A DNA stretch of 64,000 bases, from the NCBI GenBank assembly GCA_965146665.1, contig CBCTHE010000009.1:84765-148764 (forward strand), written 5' to 3'. Every line of letters starts with the position of its first letter. Position 1 is the stretch's first letter. Shown here piece by piece: positions 51,494 to 60,930 of this stretch. The notes beneath the pieces are model-generated. The model was given only the letters and a program-made list of their open reading frames with translations. It was not told where the DNA came from and did not search any database. Made by a program: the position numbers and the translations under genes. Source of the stretch: Ructibacterium sp965146665. GTDB lineage: Bacteria; Bacillota; Clostridia; Monoglobales; Monoglobaceae.

Positions 51494-53635
51494 CTACTGT
51501 TTTTCCAGTGCGCTGTGACCTTTTTCATGCCGAAACCTTAGCACGCGCTCCCGGTCGGGCAGGTCCAGCCGGACGGACGTCAGCTCTTCCGGTATATGCG
51601 GTTCACAGAGGCAGAAATCACCGCCGGGGCTTTGGCGCCTGATTCCAAATATGTCCTCCACCAGAACAATGACCGGACTGCTGGCCCAGGGATGGCAGAG
51701 ACTGGTGTTCCACTTCATCTCCTTGCCCCAGGCCTCAAAACAGCAGGACGCCCCTTCCCGTACCATGTTATACCAGGAGCACAGCCCCTCAGATGTGATC
51801 AGCTCATAGGCCAGCTTGTGCTGTCCGTGATTGGTCAGCGCCTTGAGCAGAAAATAGGAGAAATAGACGCTGCAGCACATACCCTTTTCCCGGATAAACC
51901 GGACTGCCCTCTCTGTATCAGGGGTAAGGTCGAAGTACAGCGGCAGGACATTGGCATGAAACGCGCTGTGGGCCGATGTCTCCGTATCGGTGAACAGTCC
52001 GGTTTCCCGATGATAGAACGCGGCAATGAACGCATCCTTCAGCGCGCGGCATTCCCGCGGGTCAGCCGGCAGCTCCAGAATCTCCCGGATCTCCTGCAGG
52101 TTTTTGACCGCGCCGTAATAGAATGCATTCAGCACATTATGGCACCCGAACTCCCCGCCGGGCTTTAAGGTAAAATCATAGCCGTCCCGGGCAGGCTCGG
52201 GCCAGTCCACCAGATTCCATTTCTCCGTGACGTTTTCCAGCAGGCCGTCCGCCCGCGCAAACCGCTTGAAATAGTCCACAATCCCCTGAGCATAAGGATA
52301 CATTTCCGACAAAAACGCCCGGTCGCCTGTGTGCCGGTAATAGGTCAGAAGCTGATGGGGCCATAGCAGTGAAAAATCCGCAATCTCCTGCATAAAACTG
52401 CCGGGCGCAACCGCCATAAAGCCCGGACAGATCCGTGCGGAATGGGCAAAATCAACCAGCGCCTTTTTGTACATTCTCAGATCGCCGCTCAGATAGATCT
52501 GGGCGTTTGCCGTGATGGTGAGATCGCCCAGATACTGCCCCTTTTCCCGGGTTGGGCAATCCAGATATCCCTCCTGCGCGCCGCACCGCACTCCATTGGC
52601 GCAGATCTTCCAAATGGCATCCAGCTTCCCGCTGCTGGTTTCCAGCACCGCCTCACGCGCGATGGGATAGTGCCGGACCGTGGCAAAAAATCCCGCGGGG
52701 TCAACACAGCCCGCAGGGTCAATGACCTCCGCGTATCGAAACGCCTTATAGTCAAAATTCTCCAGACCGTTGGGCCCCTTTGCAAGGATCAGTTCCTCTT
52801 CATATTTACACTTACAGCGCATATCATACCGTACGTGTCCGCCTTCCAGCTCCTCGCCGTACAGCAGTCTGATCTTTTCGCCGCCGCGGGCACCCTCAGC
52901 CGACAGGCCAAGGCTCCCGGTGATCTCCTTTCCGAAGTCAATGAGCCATGCGTCTGTCCCCAGACGCTCCACGCTTTTGGGCCGGACGGCGTACACCTGG
53001 ACCGGCGGCGTGATCTGCCGCTGGAATGTGTAGTCGTGATCCGGTTTTTCACAGACGTGATCCCATGCGCTGTCGTCAAAGCCAGGCTCTTTCCATCCGC
53101 TCTGCCGAAGCCGGTTGTCAATGTTCTCCAGATAATAGGTCGCAAAGCCGGTTGTGTCCGTGCCGCAGAATTCCCGCGCCCTGGCATACCGCCAGCTGCT
53201 GTCGGAGGCCGCCGCAAGAACGCCGTCCACCCACAGCTCACAAATCATCCCCTGCCGGTAGTCTCCGCTGTTCCACACACGGTTGATCTCCCCCTGGTAA
53301 TAGACGTGCACCGCAATGACGTTTTCACCCTCTCTCAGATATTCCTCAACATCAAAGCGGTTGTAGTTATAGGCGAAATGATAGGAGGGCGCCGGGCCCT
53401 GGCCTACAAATTTCCCATTGATATACAGCTTGTAATAGTCATCACCCGAAATATCAATCCAGGCCGGCCTGCACGTTCCGGTCTCAAAGGTCTTTCTCAC
53501 CAGCATATGCTGATTCTTCAAATCATCCGCGTGATGATAATTCTCGTTTTCCGCGTCCGCCTTATGCAGTACCTGCAGCGGATTCAGACCGGCAAACCGC
53601 CCGTCTGTGATCCACGTTGCGGACCAGTTCTTCAC
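51494..53635 (-). CDS. GH78-family alpha-L-rhamnosidase-like protein
   Basis: About 713 aa. Beta-sandwich modules fill the N-terminal 300 residues (WIDISGDDYYKLYINGKFVG, VEEYLREGENVIAVHVYYQG). The (alpha/alpha)6 barrel follows, with the GH78-type acidic segment GYLDCPTREKGQYLGDLTIT (about 358-377), NLVDWPEP near 468 and WNTSLCHPWASSPVIVL near 650. A C-terminal beta-sandwich closes the protein. GH78 enzymes release terminal rhamnose from pectins and plant glycosides. There is no signal peptide, so it is intracellular. The start is ambiguous: GTG at 53635 (MKNWSATWITD) has GGAAGG upstream, while a TTG five codons earlier has AAGGA. No transporter is next to it. Confidence 0.85.
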   Translation of the reverse strand: MKNWSATWITDGRFAGLNPLQVLHKADAENENYHHADDLKNQHMLVRKTFETGTCRPAWIDISGDDYYKLYINGKFVGQGPAPSYHFAYNYNRFDVEEYLREGENVIAVHVYYQGEINRVWNSGDYRQGMICELWVDGVLAAASDSSWRYARAREFCGTDTTGFATYYLENIDNRLRQSGWKEPGFDDSAWDHVCEKPDHDYTFQRQITPPVQVYAVRPKSVERLGTDAWLIDFGKEITGSLGLSAEGARGGEKIRLLYGEELEGGHVRYDMRCKCKYEEELILAKGPNGLENFDYKAFRYAEVIDPAGCVDPAGFFATVRHYPIAREAVLETSSGKLDAIWKICANGVRCGAQEGYLDCPTREKGQYLGDLTITANAQIYLSGDLRMYKKALVDFAHSARICPGFMAVAPGSFMQEIADFSLLWPHQLLTYYRHTGDRAFLSEMYPYAQGIVDYFKRFARADGLLENVTEKWNLVDWPEPARDGYDFTLKPGGEFGCHNVLNAFYYGAVKNLQEIREILELPADPRECRALKDAFIAAFYHRETGLFTDTETSAHSAFHANVLPLYFDLTPDTERAVRFIREKGMCCSVYFSYFLLKALTNHGQHKLAYELITSEGLCSWYNMVREGASCCFEAWGKEMKWNTSLCHPWASSPVIVLVEDIFGIRRQSPGGDFCLCEPHIPEELTSVRLDLPDRERVLRFRHEKGHSALEKQ

Positions 53636-53713
53636 ATCATTACCTTCCAATTTTTCCTTCGCCCCTCTCCGCGCGTCCGGCCGTTCTCAGTCCGGCTGGC
53701 TGTGCTTTTTGAT

Positions 53714-53742
53714 ATTATAGCATCTGCAGGGCAGTCCGTCAA
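53714..53742 (-). promoter_or_regulatory. Promoter of the GH78 gene
   Basis: Minus strand TTGACG (53737-53742), 17 bases including a TGC extension, perfect TATAAT (53714-53719). Confidence 0.8.
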
Positions 53743-53796
53743 ACAAATTCACGGCGGATTCCCATATTTGGCTGCAATTCCAGTACAGACAGCATG

Positions 53797-53827
53797 AAAA
53801 GGGGGCGGAACAGATGTTCCGTCCCCT
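53797..53827 (-). terminator. Terminator of the M6 protease operon
   Basis: GGGGGCGGAAC (53801-53811) and GTTCCGTCCCC (53816-53826) pair with one mismatch around AGAT. The minus-strand transcript ends in CCCCCTTTTC, right after the SLH gene stop. Confidence 0.8.
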
Positions 53828-53833
53828 CCGGCC

Positions 53834-56800
53834 TTATTGTACGGCCGCCATAATGTCCGCAAATGCCCAGCAATCCGCCGGCACGTCAGCATACCGCGCC
53901 TCCGCGTCAGCGGCGGGGACTGCGCCGGTGATCCGGTTCAGCACCGTCACCATCTCCGCACGGGTCATCATTTGATCCGGCCGGAACGTCCCGTCCGGAT
54001 ACCCCAGCAAATATTTCCTGCCCGCAAAGGAACTGATATAACCCTCTGCCCAATGCCCTTCTGTGTCAGAAAATTCCGCATGCTCCGCCCTGGGATCAAG
54101 CCCCAGCATGATGCCAAGCAGCTTGACAAATTCCGCCCGGGTAATGCCCTGGTTTCCCTGGAAGCTCCCGTCCGGATATCCCTCGAGGATCCCCGCGCCG
54201 GAGAACCGCTTTGCAAGCGCGGCATGCGCCGCGTCCACATCGGGAAAATCCGTGCCAAGTCCTGTGTCCTCAACATCAAAGAGCAGCTGCAGGGCCTCCA
54301 GAATCTCATACCGGGAGGCGGCCTGGTCCGGCCGTACGGTCCGATCGGCATAGGGCTTCAGATATTTCACCTCCGCCGCGTTCTTCTTCAGGCTGATCTC
54401 CGCCGGACGGATGGTGTAGGCAAAGGCCGCTGTCTGGCTGTTCTCCATCCCAGGCTTCACAGCGGCGGCCCGAATGGTCACATCCGCCGTGATTTCAATG
54501 GGCGCGGTATAACGGCTGCTTTTTTCCGTTGGCACAGAGCCGTCCAGGGTGTAATAAATCTCCGCCCCTTGATCTGCAGTTGACAGGGCTACCCGGGTTC
54601 CCCGGACCACTGCCCCGGCCTTTGGCTCAACCTGAACCGCGGATACCCGCCCGGGATTGGAGGGTATACCGCTTATACCGCTGCTGCCTGAACCGCGCCG
54701 CTGGCGCATAAAGGTCACCGGCTCAGCCGCAGTCAGCGGAACGCTGACATATATGCCCCTTCCTTCATCATATTCCCTGCTGTCCGTGTATTCCTCTCCA
54801 GTACAGGTTACCGTCACATGCCTGCTGGTGTATACGCTGCCGCTCTTGCCTGCAAGCGTGAGCTTTGCGTGGGTGGCGTCCACCCGCTCCGCCGCGCTGA
54901 CGGTCACCCGTTCCTCACAGCCATCCAGCGTCCAGTTGGCCGGGTTCAGCGTTTTGGAGAAGGTGCCGCCGGTGATCTCCGCATATAAGACCCGACCGCT
55001 CTCCTGACCCAGCGTGATCTGGCTCTCCGCGGTCACCGTCATGGTCTCCGGCGTATTTTCCAGCGCTGTCACCGCAAAGTCCTGTACCTCTGTCTCCGAG
55101 GCGCACATAACCGTTTCATAGAGGTCATAGTCACCCACCTTGCCGCCTGCCTCCTGCCTGCCTTTAACGTAGACATAGCAGAGCTTGACCGGCGCGTCAT
55201 AGTCCAGATCCGCCGCGGAATTCCCCTTCAGGCTGATGGTCAGCCGATTACCGGATATACCGGTGATCTCCGCGCCGGTCCCCTCCGGAAGGCCATAGAC
55301 ATAAAGGCCCAGCGGGGTGTCGGCTGTAATCGGGTTTGGATTTTTGCTGCAGCACTGTACAGTCTCCGGAATTTCCAGATCAGAGACATCGTAATTGAAC
55401 CGGGTGGTGGCCTGCACTGTGATACTGGTACCATCCTCAGCCCCGTGGGGGACCGTCTGCACCTGCACGGACTGGAACCGGTCGCTGGAACGGTTAAAAT
55501 TCCAGAGCTGCTGGCCGATGATTCCAACCCGCCGGTTCTCGTTGGTGCAGTTCCCGCTCAGCTGGATGATATTGAACATGGGACTCCAGCTGCCGGGGCC
55601 CGTGCCGGCGGCAAAATACCCCGCCTTCACCTGGAAGGTGTGCGCGTCCACATATTCCCAGTGGGAATACTTCTCCGTACCGCTGTCATCCACTTTTTCC
55701 GCCGGAAAATTCTCCGGATGGATGTTGATAAAATTGACCTGTACCGTCTTGTAAGGCGCCGCCGCATACTGGTACTCATACATCACCTCAAAAGGCGTAT
55801 CCGGCTCCAGAATCGGCTTTACCTCCGGCACGGCATCCGGTCCAAACTGCTCCACCGCGTCGTCAAAGCGATAGGCCATGGTCTTTTGTTTACCAACCGC
55901 GATAACCATATGGTTCACCATCCTGCGCTCCGGTATCTTGAGCACATTTTCCGCAAATCCTTCCTCAAAGGCCGCATAATCATCATACGCGCTGTCCGCG
56001 TAAAAGCAGCCCGTACCAAATACGTATTCGCTGATCAGTGATCCGGCGTCAATCTCGCCGAATACATCAACGACATTGTGACGGTCACCGGCATGGAGCG
56101 CGATCTGCTGCCCCTCTATGTCAGGAATGGTAAGGGAAAGGTACGGTTTTTTCCCGCCGGCGGACGGGTCCTCTGTCCCCAGCTGATAACTGGTGTTGTC
56201 CCCAAAGCCATAAACCTCCGCAGCGCCGCCGTTTCTGACGGCATAGACGCCATGCTGACTGCCGGCCGCGATACCCAGCACCTCCCTGCCGCTGTCCAGC
56301 AGACCGGGGGACTCTCCAAAGTTCCAGGCATATACTGAGCCCGCCTCACTTGCGGCCATGATATAGGTATCCCTTGCTGAAATCATGACAATCGGGGAAC
56401 CGTCCGAATCGGGAAAGTCCACCTTTTTTCTGCCGGCGGACCTGTCGCCTGTGGTATATACGGCGCCGTCTCCATCCAGAATCACGCAGAACCGGTCTCC
56501 GGCGGCGATTGCCTTTGCGTCATAGCCGCAGAGCTGCGGCTTTGTGAACATAGACGGATAACCCGGGGAATCGGCGGGCCCTGTGAAGCCCAGCTGTGCC
56601 GCATTGTTGTTGCCCCAGCCCCAAACCCTGCCGTCCTGGTCCACCGCAAGGCTGAAATCCCCCCCGGCGGCGACCTGTGTGATCTTACCGGCTTTCTCAA
56701 ACACAATCTCCGTATAGTCCGCCGTCTCGCTGGGGGCCGCGCCGCACTGGCCATAGGAATTGCTGCCCCACGCGGTCACCACGCCGCCGCTTGACAGAAG

Positions 56801-56938
56801 CAGGAAATGGTCCGACGCGCTGCCTGTGAACAGAACGCTGGAACTGCGGTCCCCCGCCATGGCTCCGCCTCCCGCGGCAAACGCCGCCTGCGGCAGGACC
56901 AGACTGAGCGCCAGACAGATCAGAGCTATTTTTTTCAT
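53834..56938 (-). CDS. Surface protein with RCC1 repeats, chitobiase-like domain and SLH anchor
   Basis: About 1034 aa. The start at 56938 (MKKIALICLALSLVLPQAAF) follows AGGAGGTG. A signal peptide (about 1-22) is followed by RCC1-type beta-propeller repeats (about 30-265; VVTAWGSNSYGQCG, GRVWGWGNNNAAQLG, AEVYGFGDNTSYQLG), then beta-sandwich regions (about 350-760). A chitobiase/CHB_HEX-type domain follows (about 765-845; GAEIYYTLDGSVPTEKSSRY). Three SLH repeats lie at the C-terminus (about 860-1034; ITRAEFVKLLGIMLGL, DTEGHWAEGYISSFAGR, GYPDGTFRPDQMMTRAEMVT). It is anchored to the wall. No catalytic motif is visible; RCC1 propellers usually bind proteins. It ends the operon with the M6 protease. 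Confidence 0.82.
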   Translation of the reverse strand: MKKIALICLALSLVLPQAAFAAGGGAMAGDRSSSVLFTGSASDHFLLLSSGGVVTAWGSNSYGQCGAAPSETADYTEIVFEKAGKITQVAAGGDFSLAVDQDGRVWGWGNNNAAQLGFTGPADSPGYPSMFTKPQLCGYDAKAIAAGDRFCVILDGDGAVYTTGDRSAGRKKVDFPDSDGSPIVMISARDTYIMAASEAGSVYAWNFGESPGLLDSGREVLGIAAGSQHGVYAVRNGGAAEVYGFGDNTSYQLGTEDPSAGGKKPYLSLTIPDIEGQQIALHAGDRHNVVDVFGEIDAGSLISEYVFGTGCFYADSAYDDYAAFEEGFAENVLKIPERRMVNHMVIAVGKQKTMAYRFDDAVEQFGPDAVPEVKPILEPDTPFEVMYEYQYAAAPYKTVQVNFINIHPENFPAEKVDDSGTEKYSHWEYVDAHTFQVKAGYFAAGTGPGSWSPMFNIIQLSGNCTNENRRVGIIGQQLWNFNRSSDRFQSVQVQTVPHGAEDGTSITVQATTRFNYDVSDLEIPETVQCCSKNPNPITADTPLGLYVYGLPEGTGAEITGISGNRLTISLKGNSAADLDYDAPVKLCYVYVKGRQEAGGKVGDYDLYETVMCASETEVQDFAVTALENTPETMTVTAESQITLGQESGRVLYAEITGGTFSKTLNPANWTLDGCEERVTVSAAERVDATHAKLTLAGKSGSVYTSRHVTVTCTGEEYTDSREYDEGRGIYVSVPLTAAEPVTFMRQRRGSGSSGISGIPSNPGRVSAVQVEPKAGAVVRGTRVALSTADQGAEIYYTLDGSVPTEKSSRYTAPIEITADVTIRAAAVKPGMENSQTAAFAYTIRPAEISLKKNAAEVKYLKPYADRTVRPDQAASRYEILEALQLLFDVEDTGLGTDFPDVDAAHAALAKRFSGAGILEGYPDGSFQGNQGITRAEFVKLLGIMLGLDPRAEHAEFSDTEGHWAEGYISSFAGRKYLLGYPDGTFRPDQMMTRAEMVTVLNRITGAVPAADAEARYADVPADCWAFADIMAAVQ

Positions 56939-56950
56939 ATTTGCCACCTC

Positions 56951-59356
56951 CTAATTCGCTGTTGTGAGATCGAAATACTGTGGTCTGATGATGATGCGAT
57001 ACATCTGCTGCCGGCAGTCCTCCCGTTCATAGGCCGTAATGGTGAGATAGCCCCCATTCAGCGCGGATAAGCCGTTCGGCGCTCTCAGATGCGTGGAACT
57101 TCCCGCAATCCAGGAGGTATTGATTCGGTCCATCTCCGACTGGACCAGCGCCCCGTCCGAATCAAAGGCCTCATACCTGAGATAGATAAAATCCGGCACG
57201 GTTTCGGACAGCCGCAGTGTGAGCGAGGCCTCTGTGGTATCGGGATGATATGAAGCCACATACACCTCCGCATCCCCCTGGTTGGTCAGGGAGAAATCCT
57301 TCCGCGTCAGCGAGCTGTAATAGCTCTGCGTCGGGGAATAGTCGGCTATGAGGTTGCCGCGGAGGCAGAGTGTCTTGAGCGCGGTCAGGTTTTTCAGCGG
57401 CGAAATGTCCCGGATGTTGTTGTTGGTCAGGGTGAGCGATGTCAGCTTGGTGAGCCCCGACAGCTGTGAAATGTCTCTCAGTCCGCCTGCTATCGCCTGA
57501 AAGCGGTCCAGGCTGACGCACCGGTCCAGACCGGTCAGGTCATAGGGGAGCTCATACCATGACAAATACGGAAGGATGAGGCTGTCCACCCCCGCATAAT
57601 CCGCCTGCGTCAGCGCGTCCGGCGTTTTGCTGCACGCCGAGGCGACCGCCTCCGCCACGCGGATATCCCGGAAACCATACCGCAGTTTTTCTGTGAAGTC
57701 CACGTCAAAGGAAATCGTATCAGAGGCCGCGGAAATATTTCGAATTGTAATCCCCGCATTGCTTCCGTTGCTGACCGGCAAAGCCACTGAAATATTGGCG
57801 TCCTTCCGGAATTTAAGTACAACGCTGGATCGGCTGCTCAGGTTGGCGGTATCCGCGTCTGTGTTTGAGGCGTATGAGGATGGGTTTTCCCGGTAGACAT
57901 AGACCTCTTCCCGATCCGGCGGCGCGCCGTCATAGGGGATGGTGCCGCTGTCATAGTTGCCCCAGTACCGGTCGTCGATCCGATAGATGATGAGCCCGCT
58001 TGCCGGAATGTTGTACTCAAAGCTCCCGCTGGCGCCTTTTTTCCGGTATTCCAGCACAAAATACTCGTGTGCGGAATATGGCGACCGGATCATATAGCAG
58101 TTGTTTTCCTCGCTGGTCAGCGGCTGAAGGGTGTACCGGCCCGCCTCAGTAATCTCCGGCATGTCGATCCATTGCCCATAGCGGTATTTCAAATAGGCGT
58201 CCATATGCCCGCCGTTGGAGGAGCACATAAGGTCCCACCTGCCCACGGCATTGGCATTTGCCCTTGGCGTCCGGGTGCCGTAGTAGAGATCCGGCCCCCC
58301 AAAGACCATGTGGAAGGTTTCGTGGCAGACGCTGGCGGCATAGGTCTGATATGGGTCCCCGGTGGTGTTTCCCGTCAGCACGCCCTCCATGTTGATGCTG
58401 AACCGGTCGAGCCTGGCGCCGTTGATGTCAATCTGTGTATCCTCCTGTCCCAGGAAATAGTCCAGGGCGCCAATGGTCCACTGGTGCGGCCAGAAAATCG
58501 CGTTGCTTGACGTATCGACATTTCCGGAGGCGATAAAGGTGACGGCGTCAATGTACCCGTCATCATTTGCGTCCAGATCCGTATCTGCGGGGATATGGCT
58601 GTTGTTGACCGCCCATTGGAGCGCGCCGGTGATGAGTTCATACTCCCGCTTTTCCCGGTTGCTTCCCGGGGACAGGTAGTAGCTGCGTTCATGCGGGGCA
58701 GTGTAGGTGATAATGGTTGAGCCGTCCGGCTCCGGGCAATACTGGGATTCGATCTGCGTTTTTCCATAGGATACCTCATTGTAGTAGTCCTTCATGGATT
58801 TTCCGCCCGTATTGAACACCGCTTCATAGGTACTGACTGCCCGGTGAGAAAAGCTGCTGTTGCTGAACCGGATGAAGATCACCAGGTTCTGCACTGTTTT
58901 ATTGTAGTAGCCGTTTGAGGACGGGTTGTACTCGGTTGACGCGGCCGCGGCCTCCTCCGGCAGTTTTTGCAGCAGGGAATTCTGCTGTCTGATGCCTTCA
59001 ATATAGCTTTCAGGGATATCCTCAAAGCCAATTCTGCTGGATGCGCCTCCCGCCCCGCTCCCTCCTGACGAGTCGCTGGACACAATCTGATCCGTAGTGG
59101 TTATCTGTCCGTTGTCCAGCGCGGCATATACATAAAACCCCGTGTCCTCATTCTGTATGATGACACTGCCGGCCTCGTCCGTCAAATAACTGAAAAATTC
59201 ATCGCCGGTCGCGCAGCATACCACCTCGTCGCCATCCGGCTGGGTTATGGCAACCGGGATTTGCTCTAATGGAGCCGCTGAGACCATTATACTCCGCGCG
59301 GTCAGGAGAAGCAAACAACCAAGCGCTGCCAGCAACCCTTTACAGGACTTTTTCAT
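56951..59356 (-). CDS. M6-family secreted metalloprotease with leucine-rich repeats
   Basis: An 801-aa exported protein with a signal peptide (about 1-28, ending MVSAAP). A pro-region (about 30-150) precedes the M6 (immune-inhibitor-A-like) catalytic domain at about 150-460. The zinc site CHETFHMVFGGPDLYYGT lies near 344-361 (HExxH, with the downstream GxPDLY segment typical of M6), and AVGRWDLMCSSNGGHMDAYL is another family hallmark. A beta-sandwich follows (about 460-570), and leucine-rich repeats at about 600-700 (LTKLTSLTLTNNNIRDISPL, LTALKTLCLRGNLIADYSP) may select protein targets. M6 proteases degrade host or matrix proteins. GGGGG precedes the ATG. Confidence 0.88.
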   Translation of the reverse strand: MKKSCKGLLAALGCLLLLTARSIMVSAAPLEQIPVAITQPDGDEVVCCATGDEFFSYLTDEAGSVIIQNEDTGFYVYAALDNGQITTTDQIVSSDSSGGSGAGGASSRIGFEDIPESYIEGIRQQNSLLQKLPEEAAAASTEYNPSSNGYYNKTVQNLVIFIRFSNSSFSHRAVSTYEAVFNTGGKSMKDYYNEVSYGKTQIESQYCPEPDGSTIITYTAPHERSYYLSPGSNREKREYELITGALQWAVNNSHIPADTDLDANDDGYIDAVTFIASGNVDTSSNAIFWPHQWTIGALDYFLGQEDTQIDINGARLDRFSINMEGVLTGNTTGDPYQTYAASVCHETFHMVFGGPDLYYGTRTPRANANAVGRWDLMCSSNGGHMDAYLKYRYGQWIDMPEITEAGRYTLQPLTSEENNCYMIRSPYSAHEYFVLEYRKKGASGSFEYNIPASGLIIYRIDDRYWGNYDSGTIPYDGAPPDREEVYVYRENPSSYASNTDADTANLSSRSSVVLKFRKDANISVALPVSNGSNAGITIRNISAASDTISFDVDFTEKLRYGFRDIRVAEAVASACSKTPDALTQADYAGVDSLILPYLSWYELPYDLTGLDRCVSLDRFQAIAGGLRDISQLSGLTKLTSLTLTNNNIRDISPLKNLTALKTLCLRGNLIADYSPTQSYYSSLTRKDFSLTNQGDAEVYVASYHPDTTEASLTLRLSETVPDFIYLRYEAFDSDGALVQSEMDRINTSWIAGSSTHLRAPNGLSALNGGYLTITAYEREDCRQQMYRIIIRPQYFDLTTAN

Positions 59357-59372
59357 AACAATTCCCCCTTTC

Positions 59373-60683
59373 CTATTCCGGTATGCAGATGACCGCTTCC
59401 ACCTGGGTCTCCGCGTCCGTTTTCGCCCTCAGCTTGACGGTGTTGATGCACAGCTGGGTATCCGCCAGACCGCTTGTGGTCTTGAACGCGGCCGTGCCGT
59501 TGTCTATATACAGAATATTCACATTTCCGTTGGATATCACACCCGTGCCAAGCTCCGCGGCCTCTGTGCTGTCACAGGCGTCGGCCAGCTCCAGGCTGTC
59601 CGCGGCATAGAGCACGGAACAGCAGAGGCGGCTGAGAGCTCCGTCACACTTCGCGGAGACCGGAACAGCCAGCTCATCCCGGGCGCCGAGTACATACTGC
59701 ACTGGCTGACGGTGTACGGAAAACGTCTGGGCGGAGAGCAGTTCGCCGCCGGCGTTTTTCATGCAGAAAACATAGCGTTCTGCGGCATTGACGCCGTTGA
59801 AGCGGAATACATGCTGCGCCCCCTGCCGGCTCGCCGCCGCGGTATACGTCCCGCTGCCGTCAGCCGCGCTCAGAACTCCGGTCAGGCCGGTTTGTCCTGT
59901 AAGCTCCGCGGAAGTTATGACCGCATAGCCGCCATACGCCGCCGCGGCGTCTGCCGAAACGGTCTCGGCGGTCATACTGACCGTGTATTCCGCCGCTGGT
60001 CCGTCTATCTTCAAATAATATGAATTGCCGCTCTCCAGCCGCGCTTTGATAAAGCTGTCGGCGCCCGCATGTATACCGTCCGCCAGCTTCGCCTGATCTG
60101 GACCGAACAGCGTTTCATTCACCGGCTGGTTCGATGTTACGCCGATGAGGTACTCCGCAGTCCGCTCTGGTATGAATTTGATAAAATCAACGTCACCGGC
60201 ATCGTTGATTCTGCCTTTTACCAGTTTCCCAAAGTCAACTGCCGCCGCGTCATCCAAGGTATCCCCAAACAGGTCTCTGCGCACGGACGACAGCTTGACT
60301 TCCTCAAAGAGGGGCTCCTGCGTGTCCTGATCCCAAACCATAACCCTGATGCTCTCGCCGTTTTGAGCAGTCATGCCAGTGGTGAGAACCTCTGATTGTC
60401 CGGGCTGAACCGCGGCCGCTGCCTGCCTCAAGTCGGTCACAATTCCTTTGGCGTCGCACAGGGCGGTATAGAGGATGATATTTTTTACACGGTCCGCGGA
60501 ATTCCGGACCGCCGCCCTGACCGTCATCGGCTGTCCGTATACAATTTCCTGCTCATAATAGGTGCCGCCGCAGAGCAGACTGACCTCCGCCTCTGTATCA
60601 CCGGCGGCGGCATGGGCCGGCATAACCTGAAAAAAGCCCAGAAGCGCCAGTACGGTCAGGCAGGACAAAATGCTTTTGTACAT
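59373..60683 (-). CDS. Exported protein with PPC-like and cohesin-like regions
   Basis: A 436-aa exported protein with a signal peptide (about 1-26, ending MPAHAAAG). The region at about 30-135 is Ig-like (TVRAAVRNSADRVKNIILYT). A segment at about 140-240 reads GKLVKGRINDAGDVDFIKFI and SYYLKIDGPAAEYTVSM, resembling bacterial pre-peptidase C-terminal (PPC) domains, which often accompany secreted proteases. The C-terminal 110 residues (LCCSVLYAADSLELADACDS, INTVKLRAKTDAETQVEAVI) have the rhythm of a cohesin or related beta-sandwich. It is the first gene of the three-gene operon with the M6 protease and SLH protein, 16 bases apart. It could be a binding or maturation partner; function unknown. 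Confidence 0.65.
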   Translation of the reverse strand: MYKSILSCLTVLALLGFFQVMPAHAAAGDTEAEVSLLCGGTYYEQEIVYGQPMTVRAAVRNSADRVKNIILYTALCDAKGIVTDLRQAAAAVQPGQSEVLTTGMTAQNGESIRVMVWDQDTQEPLFEEVKLSSVRRDLFGDTLDDAAAVDFGKLVKGRINDAGDVDFIKFIPERTAEYLIGVTSNQPVNETLFGPDQAKLADGIHAGADSFIKARLESGNSYYLKIDGPAAEYTVSMTAETVSADAAAAYGGYAVITSAELTGQTGLTGVLSAADGSGTYTAAASRQGAQHVFRFNGVNAAERYVFCMKNAGGELLSAQTFSVHRQPVQYVLGARDELAVPVSAKCDGALSRLCCSVLYAADSLELADACDSTEAAELGTGVISNGNVNILYIDNGTAAFKTTSGLADTQLCINTVKLRAKTDAETQVEAVICIPE

Positions 60684-60714
60684 ATTACCATCTCCTCTTT
60701 TTCCTTTTGTTTCT

Positions 60715-60751
60715 GCCGGTTCACTTATGAAAATATTACCAGGAACCCGGC
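60715..60751 (-). promoter_or_regulatory. Leader hairpin upstream of the M6 operon
   Basis: GCCGGTTC (60715-60722) and GAACCCGGC (60743-60751) can pair with one bulged base in the leader RNA, ending about 30 bases before the start codon. I could not find a convincing sigma-A promoter for this operon in 60752-60887. Confidence 0.35.
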
Positions 60752-60887
60752 GCTGTACTTAAAACAAGTCCTAAAAGAGAGTTTTTTTGACACAACAAAC
60801 AAAATACCCCTATAGTCATCAGTATCCAATGATAGGTGTATAAAAAGACAGGAATGAAAACACAAAAAGAAGACCGGTTTTGGGCAT

Positions 60888-60916
60888 AAAAAAAGCCGCG
60901 GGATCACTCCCGCGGC
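60888..60916 (-). terminator. Terminator of the GH29 gene
   Basis: GCCGCGGGA (60895-60903) and TCCCGCGGC (60908-60916) pair around a four-base loop. The minus-strand transcript continues with TTTTTTT. Confidence 0.92.
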
Positions 60917-60930
60917 CTGTATTCGTATTT

